A stretch of DNA of 64,000 nucleotides, from assembly GCA_021399435.1 (NCBI GenBank), contig JAJTUP010000100.1:1-64000 (forward strand), written 5' to 3'. How positions within the stretch are numbered: position 1 is the first letter of the stretch; the number at the start of each line of letters is the position of its first letter. Source of the DNA: Diaporthe sp. PMI_573 (lineage: Eukaryota > Ascomycota > Sordariomycetes > Diaporthales > Diaporthaceae). This document shows positions 10,321 to 22,837 of this stretch, in pieces. The notes beneath the pieces were generated by a model that was not told where the DNA came from, ran no database searches, and was given only the letters and a program-made list of their open reading frames with translations. The translations under genes were made by a program, and so were the position numbers.

Positions 10321-12462
10321 ATGTGTTCTTTGTCCAGACCGCTTCTCGTCCTGTCGCTGTTACTGGTCCCAGCGTCGCTGGTGAGAGGAGGTACTTTCGG
10401 AATCACATTGCACCTTCCCAGCCGTATTCCAGATTGGGCCGAGCCCCTCTCCCCTCACCTGGCCAGTCTCAGTGTAGAGATGGACCGATGGACAGACTGG
10501 GCGGGAGCAGAAATTGGGCAACCTAATGCGTATGTCAACCAGCTCCTGCGCAATTTGGGCGAAAGGACCGGAGCAATGCCCTTTTTGAGGGTCGGAGGTG
10601 AGTCGAGTATTCTACGAGATATCGCCACTCTCACCCTGTGCCACCTCAAGTGCTGTAGACGCAGCCGCACGCTCTCGAATTCTCCACTTCTTCCGCTCAT
10701 TGACAACAGCAAGATCACTGACCCAGAGCCCTTTTATGGCCTTCAGCAAACTCTCAGGATAGGGCAACTGTCGATCTCTCAGTCCAGGCCATGAACGCGA
10801 CGTTCCCTGACCCGACTGAAGATGTCCCCCAGCCCGAGGCGGAGAAAATCTACATCAGGCGAGATTTTTATACTCTGTCCGGGAATTTCCCAGAGGGCAC
10901 CTCTTTCATGTGGGGACTGCACCTGAAGTCCTTCAACAAGTCTGAGACCGCCGCACAGGCACAGCTTCTAGCTGAGGCCTTCCAAGGTGCTAGATCCAAC
11001 CTGACCAGGCATGTTAAGATCGTAGATATCGAGATTGGCAACGAGCCGGACTTTTACGGTCCAAACACCCGTATCCCGGGGATCCTTGACTCGTCGTGGG
11101 ATCTGGCAAACTATTCTGCAACGTGGCAAGAATATGCCGAGATCGTCCAGGGTGCAGTCTGCTTCGACGACAGCGCGAACGGCCCCAAGCTCTCACCAGG
11201 GGCCTTTACAGGGTTTGTGGCGCCAGGCTGGAGCGTTGACGGCGCCATTATGGCAGGCATCTTGGACAAGACCGAGCTACGGTCGACAACTGCCCAGTTC
11301 GGCACCCATCTTTACTCTGGCTCTTTTAGCCCGAAACTTCAGTTTGCGCCCGGGGAGCTGATGAATAAGAAGTACATTCGCAGCAACCTCACAACCAAAG
11401 CCAGCGAGATAAGGGCTGCTAAAGCATATGGTGTGAACTATTCGCTCACCGAGGCGAACTCTTTTGCTAAGTACGTCCCTGGCACTCCATCGGAGAATTT
11501 TCTGATTGATGTTCTATGCTTCTTCGGCCAGCCAGCTCACCACCCTCTTACAGTCACGGCGTCCCGGGCCTCAGCAACACAGTCGAAAGTATCATTTGGG
11601 GGGTTGATTACCTGCTATATGCAGCCACCAGTAAGCAGCTTTTGGATACAATCTCTGCCCCTTCAAAAAAAAAACATACACCATCTTTATTTTAGCCCAT
11701 ACAACAAAGACTTTACGGGCTGCAGGTTTTGAAACAGGCTGTGGCCACCTTGTGGCTCACTCCTCACCGCATTGGCATGAAGCTACTTCTTTGGTTCTCT
11801 GATAACTGATCCTGGATGTTGTAGTGGGCATTGAGCGTGTGCACCTCCATCATGGAGTCGGCTTCTCTTACAATGCTTTCCAGCCTGTCACTCTATCGGA
11901 GTTGAGCGGGGACAACACAAATATCACAGCCCCCCATATTCTGCCTCTTTATCGTATGTTCTTGTCAGGTGGATACTTGACTTTGTATTGTCGATCGCTG
12001 ACATTACCTAGACGCGTTGCTCATCGTCAACGAAGCGATCGGAAATGGCAACGTCTCGTACGTTGCCGAGCTCACAGCAAGTAATGACACACTGGCAGCG
12101 TATGGGATCTGGGAGGGTAACAGTCTCCGCCGTGTAGTGGCCCTGAATAGCAACGTCTGCCTGAGTAACAATACGGCATCGTCTTTCAATATCACTTTGA
12201 ATGGAGACGGCGCAAAACGTGTGTCTTGGATCAAGCGGCTTCACGCACCAGCAACAACGGCAAGTTCCGGAGTGTAAGTAATCGGCCTCATTGTCTATAT
12301 GCTTTTCTCTTGATAGCATGCTGAGCGACAACTAGCACCTGGGCCGGACAATCCTTCGAGACGCTTTCAGGGTTGCCCGAAGGAGACGTGACCCTTGAAG
12401 AGGTCAAGAATGGAGTTTTTGAAATCCAAGCCTCGACAGCTATTCTATTGGAATTTGTTTGA
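10321..12462 (+). CDS. Secreted glycoside hydrolase family 79 protein (beta-glucuronidase-like)
   Basis: Six exons are inferred: 10321-10597, 10747-11470, 11554-11630, 11825-11953, 12012-12273 and 12336-12462, giving 531 residues. The ATG at 10321 was chosen because it gives a signal peptide (MCSLSRPLLVLSLLLVPASLV), so the enzyme should be secreted. The fold family is GH79 (clan A). The likely acid/base is Glu192 in EIGNEPDF and the likely nucleophile is Glu328 in SLTEANSFA. The C-terminal beta domain is recognisable by MGIERVHLHHGVGFSYNAF and VTWAGQSFE. Several N-glycosylation sequons are present. The substrate is probably a glucuronic-acid-containing glycan such as arabinogalactan protein side chains; this is inferred from the family. 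The third intron (11631-11824) is homologous to the last intron of the upstream BTA1 gene. The splice model is supported by the frame and by family consensus on both sides of each join. Confidence 0.87.
11631..11824 (+). repeat. Introner-like intron, copy B (third intron of the GH79 gene)
   Basis: This is a 194-base phase-1 intron with donor GTAAGCAG, CTGAT near 11807-11811 and acceptor GTTGTAG. It shares its 5' end, a middle block (GAAACAGGCTGTGGCCAC) and its 3' end with the BTA1 intron about 2.7 kb upstream. It carries a small perfect stem, GCCAC-CTT-GTGGC, in the middle block and an A-run of ten near its 5' end that copy A lacks. Confidence 0.85.
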
Positions 12463-15054
12463 ACCACAAATAGGACCTCGTGAGGTCTTCAGTAGCTACA
12501 CCGCATATGAGCCTTCCTGGTTTCAACAAATTCGAGTGATTACGTCAACAGTATACGGTAGCGAACGACGACCCGATCAGAAAGAAGGGAGAAAGGACCC
12601 CGCTCGACGGGAATGGGATGGCGTTTGTCACGCAACTTTACCACAATTGACTTCCTAGTCATCAGACAACAGCTTGTGGTGCCCCGACGTCTTTGATGCT
12701 GGTTCTGTGTTCTTGGACCTGACGTTTGTGGCTACGTTTGTGGCTACGTTTGTGGCGAGATGACAAAAATGACAAATCCGACCCGAGAAACCAAGTCACT
12801 CCATGGAGTACGTCGGATTCAATACCGCCTGTGACGATCAGTGAGAGGCCTGCACCCACTATTATTATTGAGCATATTTTCAATAACAGGGATGCTTCTT
12901 TGAAGGGCGTGCGAGAGAGGAACGTAGTCGCACTTGCGCATACCTGTCTGTTGGACGAGAATAGAGTCAAACACCGCGGCTGAGCCACAAGATGGCGCGT
13001 TGCCACAGTGGAAGAGACCATCTTCAGCGTGCCTTTCCGCCATTGCTGCCGTCCATGTCCCGGTTTTCGCAGTCAGCAGATGCCCAGAAGGCACACGAAA
13101 CCTCAGAAATCTCCAATTAGACATCGAGGCGTGCAAGACGCAATGTCAAGATGAAACACTCCGCAAAATTCAAGTCAGCAAACAAATGCCGAAGCTGTCG
13201 TGAAACTATAACATCGCGCGGCCTTCCACCTGCGGGGGCTGCAATCAGTCGACGGTTGCTGCAACGCAACCACACTGCGGCAAGGTGCAATGTGGAATCC
13301 CGATTGTCGATGCGGCGTGTCATTGGATCAAGGGCATTTAAGGCAGGCAGATGGCTGCATATCCGGAACCTAAGTGTCTGCATCCCTGCACCGCATGTCC
13401 ATCCTCCAATGGTAAGATTGCGGCCTTCAGGCGTCTGGGCCTCGAGCTTGAGCTCGAGCTTTAGCCTGAGCCTTCACCCCCACCCCGTCTGCAGCCCACC
13501 GGCACGGCCATATGCTTTGCCGTCCGTCTGAACCGACGCATAACAATAGTGCACAGGTGGCGCTTTAAGCGGTGAGATTGCACAGAGCTGTGGGAAACAA
13601 AATTACAAATTGGAGCGAGTGAACGGGAGAGCGACGATGAATGTGGGTACCGATGCAGGAGCCTCACAGCAGTCTCGAATCAACGTCGACTTGTCCTCAC
13701 CGTCACCTTGGAATAAGTTGCTCAACAATCAGCAGGCACAAGTGGGCCTGAGTGTCAAATGTTGAAGCCTGGGGAGACCAGACCTTGTGGAATGCTGATC
13801 TGATGAAGAAGCTGACGTGAGATTTCAGTGGTGGGCAGTTTGATGATCTGTTTGGATGACGGTTATGCCCAGGCGCGTGATGACCTGCTTATTCCCATCC
13901 CAGTCCCCACCTCCGATGCAGAGTTTTGAGGTAACCCAAGGTATTCGAGGTATTGCGTGGCCGTAATATCTGGGGAAAGAAAAGGTCCTGTGCCCCGCTT
14001 GGAAAGGTGAGCACAGCAGCTCAGCTGGCGTTTCGGAAGCCAAAGAAGCGCGATGGTGGCGCTGCTCGCGGCTAAGCGGCCACTGAATGACGCCTGCGCT
14101 TGAATGAGCCCTGTAGGGCCATTGATGAGACCAGACCAACAGTCGGCACCGCGGCGACCCTTGTGACCCGAGTCTCTGGGCCGAACGTATGGTGGGCTTC
14201 CGACACACCAGGATTGCATACCATGCCGCAGGGGTTGATCGCACACATGCTCTATTAACAGCAGCCACGCACATTGTCACAGCAGCTGCACAACGCAAGT
14301 AGGGTGCCACGTCCCCGGGTGAGCAGCTTCTGCTCAACCGCAAAGCTCGCAGGAGTCAGGTGCTGTAGATAGCAGCATCCACCCTCGACAGCTCGAGTGA
14401 TGCCAGGGTGGAGAGCGGTCAAGAAAAATCCATCACTTTGCTCGCTCCCGGGCGAATCATACCCTTGAGTCTCGAAACAGACGCGCTTAGAAATGCCTTG
14501 CATCTGGGACTTTTCCAAATGAAGCGCTCCCTGGGTCAACAGCGAGATGACGATGTTACGCTAGCAAGGAAGCCCTCAGCCCTGCCACAGCAGCCAGGGA
14601 GGTGCGTGCAAAACAACCTAGCGCACTTACGCATCAGATTTTGGAGCCTCCTGGTTTGTGGCGCCTGTACCAAGCATAGGACATGTCCGTAGAGACCCAA
14701 AATAGTCCGCTCTCCTATTCGTCAACATTTGCAGTCTCCTCTCGTGCATCAAAGACCGTGGAAAATGTGGGAAAATGTGTTGTGATCATTTGAGGCTTGT
14801 GCAAATGAGATTGACCACCCTTGGTTGCTGGCGGTTGACTTGATCCGGCGGGCTGAGCACCGCGGCCCTTTAAGTTCTGCATCAGCATGCAAGTCGAGGC
14901 GTTGGGTATGATCCAAGCGTGTGACGGCATTCGCAGCAGCGGATGACAGGGGTGGGCCGAAGAGAGGACTACTTATATCAGCTGCTGATGTCTTCCTCGA
15001 GGACGCCATACTCAAATAGAACCCACCAGCCAACGCTGGCCGTCTCAATGTGCG
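12463..15054. other. Gene-free stretch, about 2.6 kb
   Basis: Many short overlapping frames occur on both strands, none with a recognisable domain, signal peptide or convincing codon bias. A 12-bp minisatellite lies at 12722-12757. The right end is the promoter of the Zn2Cys6 regulator. No transposon ends or RNA genes were found. Confidence 0.5.
12722..12757. repeat. 12-bp tandem repeat (ACGTTTGTGGCT, 3 copies)
   Basis: Three head-to-tail units are present; the third differs at its last base. It lies about 260 bases after the GH79 stop codon. Confidence 0.9.
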
Positions 15055-17030
15055 ATGCCGTCGAACATCGATCCCTCGTCATTCGGCCTGTCTCTTCGAG
15101 TCCTGTCGCCCAACACAAACATGCAAGCATCGAATTCGAGTTTGCTGAAACCACCAGCCTCGGACCCTCCATCCCCATCATCCGATGGCGGGGCGAAATC
15201 GTCGAGGGTATGTCTAAACTGTCGTCGAAAAAAGAAGAAATGTGACAAAAAGTTGCCATCTTGCGGTAGATGCACTTAGTAGGTCGGCCCTCAGGGCGAT
15301 GACGCGAACGAGGCCTTGGACCAAAGCTCACCGGCCTGGAACAGTTCTCTTGAATTTTGTCAACACGAAGACGACACATCAGTTTCCCGCCCGATCGAAG
15401 CCTCCGCCCAGACTAGCTTTGAGACTTTTGCCAGTCTCAACGCCCAAGGCGCGTTCTCGTTGAATCCATTCCTGGGCAGCCAGCTTGGTCCTGCGATTGG
15501 CCCGTCACTCTTTGCGTCGCTGGGCACGACAGAGGACATACATCATTTCGTGTTTCGAAGCCTGACGCAGATGATGGGGGACCAGTTGACGGCCGAAAGC
15601 ATCGTGCGATACTACTTCGGGACGGTCAACACATGGTTCACCATCGTCGAGAGGTCAGGGTTCGAGCCACGATTCGGTCAAATGTGGACAGAACCGTCAG
15701 CCGAAACTGGGTTGTTAGCATTATCAATGCTCCTGATCGTCCGGGCGCCAGAGGATACGCCAGGAGTGTCGATGCAAAACAGCCTCTACCATTCCATAAA
15801 GACACTCTGTGGCCTCGTCGCCGCCAAGGAGCCCATGTCTATACCCCTCCTCCAGGCGAACCTGCTGGTGTGCCTGTACGAACTCTGCCACTTCATGCCG
15901 CAGCAAGCCTATATGACATTGGGATCGTGCGTCACGATCAGCCGCGCATTCGGCTGGCTCAGTGAATCCTTCTGGAGACAAGATCAATGGATCGTCCGGC
16001 CAAGGGTGCTGAAGGCCTATTCCATCATCTGGTGGGCCATGATGTTTCTGGAGAGGTCAGTCTGTCATTTGGTATTGTCGAAGCGATTTGATCCCAAGCT
16101 GACCCCAAGCAGCGGTATCCAGGCCGAGGAGCTCGGGTTCCCGCGTAGCATCCCGTTGCTTGACTTCCAAGTCCCGTTCCCAGAACACCTCGACCCATTT
16201 CTTCCCTTGTCGCAGAACCAGCAGTACGGCGGCACCACACAGCGAGAAGTGTTCAGGTTCGCGGACGATGGGGATGACAAGATCGACACCATTGTCTTCC
16301 CTGAGGCCAAATCAACCTCCATGCTCATGCAGGTACTGCAAAGAACATCGGGCCAAGCCGGTATGACAGGGGCCTCCCGAGAGAGCCTGACAAATGCGAT
16401 GATGGACCACGCCCGTCACATCGGTACGAGACCCTGTTGAGAGAGACGTTGTTGATCCGGGCAATTTCGGCTGACGCTGTCCCAGTCTCCACGCCCTGGA
16501 AGGACTCCAGCCGGTTTGCCGCTCTGAGTCTCACATATACGTAAGGGTCTCTGTCGGTAACTTGAGGGGCGCTGTGCTGAAGAGATGGTAGCGCGATTCT
16601 CAAGCTCAATCACCCGCATCTCGGGATCGTGAGTTCTGGAACCACGCACGACGCCATGGACAGAGCAGCGATTCAAACCACACTCCCCGTCATCGAGTCA
16701 ATCTGCCACAGTGCAAGGCTCATGAGCTCGTCGGGTAGCCTGTCGTTCTTGGGTCCTCTGGTGCCCCCGATGGCGTACAGCATCTTCCTAGGCGCCATGG
16801 TCCTCATCAGGCTGGGAGACGTAGTCATGCACGACCCGGAGTGGCCGAGCAAAGTCCAGTTGCTTCGCAGCTGCCTCGAGGTGTTTGCAAAACGATGGAA
16901 GATTGCCGGTGAGTTGACCTGTGGAGGCCGAGCAGTCTGACCAGAGGCTGATGCACGACTTGCAGAGAAACATTTGCAGGCGCTGAACGCGGCTTTCCAA
17001 ACTCACCTGAACCAGTTGCACTCTCGATGA
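15055..17030 (+). CDS. Zn(II)2Cys6 transcription factor
   Basis: I infer six exons: 15055-15278, 15345-16055, 16113-16423, 16486-16540, 16592-16908 and 16966-17030, giving 560 residues. The DNA-binding cluster is C53-x2-C56-x6-C63-x6-C70-x2-C73-x6-C80 (CLNCRRKKKKCDKKLPSC, then GRCTYSLEFC), a complete Zn2Cys6 pattern. The first intron (15279-15344) falls between the fifth and sixth cysteines. Only the acceptor at 15343-15344 gives the canonical last spacing; reading through meets two stop codons. The rest looks like a fungal-specific regulatory (middle homology) region, for example LLQANLLVCLYELCHF and YSIIWWAMMFLE. The 57-base segment 16056-16112 has a good donor and branch site but is also open in frame, so it may be retained. 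The protein is a nuclear regulator; target genes are unknown. It lies 2.6 kb from the GH79 gene on the same strand, which alone does not show a link. Confidence 0.82.
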
Positions 17031-18389
17031 GCAACAGACAGCGGCAGGCGCAGCATCAGCCAACTGTGCCCAGCGCAGGCAAGGCGATTGACAGGGCCTA
17101 GAAAAGTCAGCCTTCAAATAAGGCTACGGCATGGCACAATGGTTGAGGGCCTGGCCACGGAGAGGTAAATAGAAGGTGGGCATGAAGCCATCAAGGTGTT
17201 TACCACGCATGCGGGCAAGGCGTGGAGGACTGAGGGGCCACGGATGAACGGGCGTGTTGAGGAATCCTCAAATAGTCGTGGCTCTTTTGGTTGTTCTTTT
17301 CTTGTTGATTTTTGATCTTCTTTTCTCTCGCTTTTGCATTCCGCAGGTGATAGAGCGATACCCAATAGAGATTTGGTCGAATCTGGATGGCCTCGCCATG
17401 GATGGCGTTGTAAATGGAGGCTTCCAGATATTTCCTCCTTGCTCCAGCCGACGCGGTCCGTCACTGCCTCCCAGAAATGTATGTTCGCCGTCAGTTACGT
17501 AAGCGGCTCAAAGGCCCACTATCCTCCGAGACTCGTTCGTATTCAATGCTTTGCAGGTTGCATCATCACGTCCGACGCTCTCAGTCACTGCTTTCCAGCG
17601 ACAGGCCGTCTCGCCTTTGGCCCCGAGCCCCGCTCTTCCCACCCCTTCTGTCACGCCTCAGAAGTGTCTGAAGCTGTCCACTCGTGCTACCCACGACGAT
17701 CACCGAAGGAACCAGCATGGATCCTATGTGCAAAGCCTCTCTCTCCACCTCACCAAGGCTTGGTATCCGTTCTGGTCGACGAGTCCGTATACAGTCTTCC
17801 TTTCACATGGCTCAGGGCTCAGTGATCATGGACAGATGTGGAGATCATCAGTAGTATCATTGGCGGGAAAGTTCTGAAATGGAAGGCTAATCCAGTAGGC
17901 AGCCCGCAAACGCCGTGTTTCAGTCCACTCTTGAGCAGTATCAAGGTTCTGGTGATATGAGTTTTTATATCCTAGTCTTGTTACCCTGGGAAAGACAGCG
18001 CGTTAACCGCTTACGATGTTTGGCTTAGAGTCCACGGATGGGAGCGAAACACTCCTGCACTGGTGCTCAATGCTGCCGGCCGGGCTGGCTCCTCCAAATG
18101 CTATCCAGCCTTGTGAGGAAGCAAACACTGGACATGGACTCATCCAACACGCACGCTCGGGAGTACCATAGATACAAGTCATTTGCAAAGTACAAGTGCA
18201 AAAGGTGAGGCCGGCGCGGCGGGGAAGGAACCCGGAGCTGTGCCAGCTGCCACGGCAGCATCGCGCCCCTGGCACCCCTGTCCTGTCCCACCCCCGTGCT
18301 GGGGTTAGGGAGCTACAGGAGCTGTTCTCAGTCCGCTCACATGCAACGTCGCCGGACCTGCTGCCTTCACCCCGGACACACTACCAACC
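17031..18389. other. Intergenic region between the regulator and VPS53
   Basis: The T-rich stretch at 17280-17345 looks like untranslated sequence. Frames at 17254-17877 could be spliced into a short protein but match nothing I know. The last 200 bases are the VPS53 promoter and leader. Confidence 0.45.
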
Positions 18390-21076
18390 ATGAATATCTT
18401 CAACGAGAACAACCTACTCGACCCGCCCTCTCTCGATTCTGGTCAGTCCTTTCACGCATTGCCTGCTAGTGCCTGCGACGAATCGGACATTCTAGACCGG
18501 ATACCAGCAACTGGGTGCTGACATGATACTAACTCTGACTTGTCTACAGTCGACTACGATCCGGTGGACCACCTCAACGCACTCTTCTCCCGGCCTTCTG
18601 CCGCCGTCTCCTCGATCGACCGCGTCTCTGCTACCCTGCAGAGTCACAGAGATGACCTGTCCTCCTCGATCGGCGCCCTCGAGGCCTCTCAGGCCTGGGG
18701 CCCGGACTCGAGCCTCGAGCGCATGCAGTCGGCCCAGGCCGAGCTCGCCAGCCTGTTCCAGCGGATAGAAGGCGTACGCAGCCGCGCCTTGCAGACCGAA
18801 CGCGATATAACTACAATGACGGCCGAGATCAAGCGTATTGACGGCACCAAGCGCAACCTGACCCTCAGCATGACTGCTCTCAAGCGCCTGCAAATGCTGA
18901 CCACGGCCTACGACCAGCTACGCGGTCTGGCGAGGACGAGGCAGTACCGCGAGTGCGCCGGCCTCCTGCTGGCCGTCCTGCAGCTCATGAAGCACTTCAA
19001 TAGCTACCGGAGCATCGAGCAGATCGCGGTGCTTAGCAGGAACGTCGCTGACCTGCAGAGGGAGCTGCTGGAGCAGGTATGCGAGGATTTCGAGATCGCC
19101 TTTGCCAAGGCAGAGATTCCCCAGCGGAAAGGCACACTCATTGAAGCTTGTATGGTCATGGACGCCCTGGGCGAGAACGCAAAGAGCAGGCTGGTCACGT
19201 GGTACGTCAACACGGAGTTGAGGGAGTACCGCCAGGTGTTCCGCGGCAATGACGAGGCGGGCAATCTGGACAATATCGGCCGCCGGTATGCCTGGTTCAA
19301 GCGAATGCTCAAGACGCACGAAGAGGAGCACGCCGCCATATTCCCGCCACACTGGAGAGTCAACGAGATGTTGGCCATGTCGTTTTGCGATGGCACCAGG
19401 GAGGATTTCAAGGGCATCTTGGAGAAGAGCATGCGACGGGCTGACGGTCAAAAACTCGATGTCAACCTTTTGTTGAGCTGTCTGCAGGAGACCATGGATT
19501 TCGAGCAAGGCCTTGAGAAGCGGTTTTCAAACGAGCTGCCCCGTGCAAGTATTGACACACTTAGCTCGTCGGACGACCGAACGAATAACTTCAATGGCTC
19601 CATATCGGTGGCTTTTGAGCCGTATCTGAGCCTGTGGGTGGAGTCGCAGGACAAGGCCCTGGCGAGCATGGTACCTAAGTACAAGAATGGGCCTCTGATA
19701 GATGACGACGAGGAATTCTCCCCCAACGCCGTTATTCCATCCGCCATTGAGCTCTTTCATTTCTACAAGATGACCTTGTCACAATGTGCGAAGTTGTCTA
19801 CCGGCGAAAGGCTGTTCGACCTGACCAAGACACTCGCCAAGTACCTCGAGGAGTATGCACAGCAGGTGCTGCTCGGGCTCCTGCAAAGGGGCGGACCCCA
19901 AGGCCCCCCTGTCCAAGACACCGTGCTAGTACTCAATACCGCAGATTTCTGGCACCAAAACACCGTACAGCTTGAAGACAACATCAAGAAGCGGGTGGAC
20001 CCTGAGTTCACGGCCAAGATTGACCTCTCCTCCCAAGCGGACACCTTCCTTGGTGTCGTCAGTGCCGCTATCCAAGCACTGGTCCACAAGGTAGAGGCTA
20101 GTTGTGAGGGGGCCTGGAGGGAGATGAAGAACACTAACTGGCGGGAAATGGAAAGTGTCGGCGACCACAGCTCGTATGTTGGGGAGCTGCAGCAGCAGGT
20201 GAACGCCAAGACCGAGGAGATCCTGTCCGTTGTCGCCAAACAACAATACGCGAGGGCCTTCTGTGATAATCTCGTCGAGCGCTTGGCGACTGCGTACATC
20301 AACAACATTGTTCTTTGCCGGCCTATCTCTGAAGGCGGCGCCGAACAGGTAAGTCGCCTTCACCTTGTTTGTCGATATATGAAGGCATTGGATACTGACT
20401 GTTGCAGATGCTTCTCGACAAGTATACGCTTGCGAAGAACTTCGAGAAGCTCCTGGGCTACCACAATGCGTCGTCCTCCCGTGACTCATACCAGCCACCG
20501 GCTACATACATCAAGCGCGTCAACCAAGTTATGACACGTATAGACCCTTTGCTGAAGACTCTCCAAGTACGGCCCTCGCCACCTGAGGGTCTCGTCCAAG
20601 CGTATCTCATCCACATTGGTGATCGATCAGATACCAATTTCAAGAAGATACTCGAGCTTAAGGGTGTCCGCAAGCAGGACCAGGCCCACCTGTTGGAATT
20701 GTTCTCCCTTCATCGCGACGTCGCAAGAGCGGACAAGCAGCTGGTCGAAAGCTCGGCCCTCATGGCGCCTTTGCTGAATGCCTCCGGACTGGGCAGCACT
20801 GGCCTCGGGAGCATCGGAAATTCCGCCCTGGGTGGTGCCGCCGGCCCTGGCGGCCGCTTCGATGCAGCGTCGCTGGGCGAGAAGCTGCTCAGCGCTGCGC
20901 GGGACGCATCTGACCGAATCGGGACACCTACCGCGGCTGGAGCTCCCGGCGAGAAGGCGACCATCAATGAAAATTTAAAGAATATTGGGAAGTTCTTCAG
21001 GCGGGACATTGGTGTGCGATTCGGGAAGAGAGACGCCACTCCTACAGATGGCCACGACGAGTTGCAGAGGGGTTAG
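18390..21076 (+). CDS. VPS53: GARP complex subunit Vps53
   Basis: Exons 18390-18441, 18550-20348 and 20408-21076 give 839 residues, close to the yeast protein (822). The start ATG at 18390 follows CAACC and gives the short first exon MNIFNENNLLDPPSLDS; the internal ATG at 18540 lies in the intron. Vps53, with Vps51, Vps52 and Vps54, tethers endosome-derived vesicles at the trans-Golgi network. The N-terminal region (VDYDPVDHLNALF, about residues 18-400) is the Vps53 N domain with long helices. The motif AEIKRIDGTKRNLTLSMTAL and the block WFKRMLKTHEEEHAAIFPP are typical of the family. The C-terminal tail from about residue 740 is Gly/Ala/Ser-rich and probably disordered. Intron 2 has a textbook GTAAGT donor. 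There is no sign of damage. Confidence 0.93.
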
Positions 21077-22837
21077 CTGGCGTCGTCCCAGGCAGATCTG
21101 AATTTTCAAACGCATACAAGGCAGCCGCTCCAAGGCATGATCAGGATGTGGTTCTCATTGTGCCACGAACCAGGACCTGCTCTTAAGTTCGATGGCTACG
21201 TCGCACATAAGCCCTTAATGGTCCTCACAGTCTTCGGGGCGTTTGTCCCCAATTGCCCGAGGCACTTCGGCCGGTAGACTTGGCCGTGCGTACTTTTAAG
21301 AGGTTGGACGTGACGGCTGTGGCTGGTTCTCCGCGGCTTCGGCCACTCGCCGTGTTGACCTGTCAAGCCGTCGGATCATTAACCCAAGTCACCATTAAAT
21401 CGTATCGTCATTTCCTATCAAGCTTCCGGTCAGCTGGTTAAGGAGGCGTGCGTGCGTTGTTAGCAGGTTTCCAGATGCTTGTAGCCGAGTCCACTTGAGT
21501 CCTCGAGCTTGAGGACCGTTGGGGCAAGCAGCCGCAGCCTTACTCTGCACGCAGTCGGCAAGATCCCGGCCGGAGTCAAGCGAGAGGCAATCGCCTGAGA
21601 TGTGCTCTGCTAGACGCGGGAGACGCCAGGCGTTGCTGCCGATCCAATCCCCCAAACCCACTACTGTCGGGTCAGATGTGAGGACCCACGCCACAAGCAG
21701 CAGTTCAAGTCTAGGCTTTCGACGATCAGTTGCCGGGCCACAATCTGTGCTTGGCTGGCAGAACGGTACTCGGGGTACCTGGTGTACGTGATACATTCCC
21801 TTCAGTCAGCGGTCAGTCGACCTGTAGGACGCCGAGTATTAATAGCCTCTTAGGAGGCGAAATGGATGTCTGCCTAACATGGACGATAATGGCTATATTT
21901 ACAGTATAAGCGCGTAGCATGGCCGAAAGAGGAAAAGAAGGATTGTTTATGGTGGGGACCACGCCGAGTTAAGCGCCCTGCATTCGTTATGTAGTGCTGC
22001 ACTATTGGGCCGGCTGGGAATCCCGCTGCAGGGGCCAAGCTGTGTCCGGTGGTGGGAGATTTGAGGCCAAGTCCCAACACAGTCTCCAAGTGGTCCCTCT
22101 GGCCGCCGTCCACAACGGTGCCAAAGTGATGTTGCGCGCCTCGTATGCCTGCAGCTCGTTGCTGCCGCGACTCTTCCGCCGTATGGCCTCGCCTACTGCC
22201 AGTGGACCGCGCCTGGGTTGGGGCCTTACATTACCGTCGGTGGCTCTGAGCTGGGGAGTAGTTCCAGCTCGCCGCCACGTTGACACCCACAGCGTGCTGC
22301 GCCCCTGACGAGCATTTTCTTCCCCACGAGGGATCGATGATGATCCAATAATGCGATCCTACCACCGCGAGATCAAAGGTACCCCCTGGCTCTGCTCCCA
22401 AGAGTGACCACTCTGCCACGCACCAACACGGTGGCTTTCGATCCGGCTCAAAGCGCCGGACATCCAACAGGACAAGGCTCTACACAGTACCTCGTGCAGC
22501 CTGATTGCCTCGCAACAGCTATCGAATGTCATCATTGGCCAAAGCTCTGTGCCAAATCTAGACGGGCCCGCTTGGGTGTTCCTGATCCGCATCTCGCGGT
22601 TTCGCCGTTGGGGCGGAAAGGCCCAGTCAGCTGTCAATATGTGGTGACGCGGTGTAACCACTTTCCCAACGCCGCATCCTTCCTGCTCGTCTTTGCTTAC
22701 CTTTCTCGACCCGCAAGGGACGTCAAGCCCTCGCTTTCTCTTCATCACTGGGGAGCGTGACAGAGCCTCGAGGCGCACGACACACAATGCCGTTTTGAGG
22801 ACTCGGCGAAGAGGACCGGTTGCAGCGCGCCCATATG
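21077..22837. other. Gene-free stretch, about 1.8 kb
   Basis: Only short, mutually overlapping frames occur, with no domain signal. The first part is the VPS53 3' region. The last 200 bases probably hold the promoter of the membrane protein gene at 22838. No repeats stand out. Confidence 0.5.

Noticed and set aside
13825..14343. 172-codon minus-strand open frame
   Set aside because: Cys/Arg/His-rich random-looking composition and an equally long frame in another register of the same strand.
17254..17877. A possible two-exon protein (hydrophobic start, then a Ser/Pro-rich part)
   Set aside because: The hydrophobic part comes from a T-rich tract, the longest frame lacks an ATG start, and the product matches nothing known. 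Codon use in the second part is only mildly coding-like.
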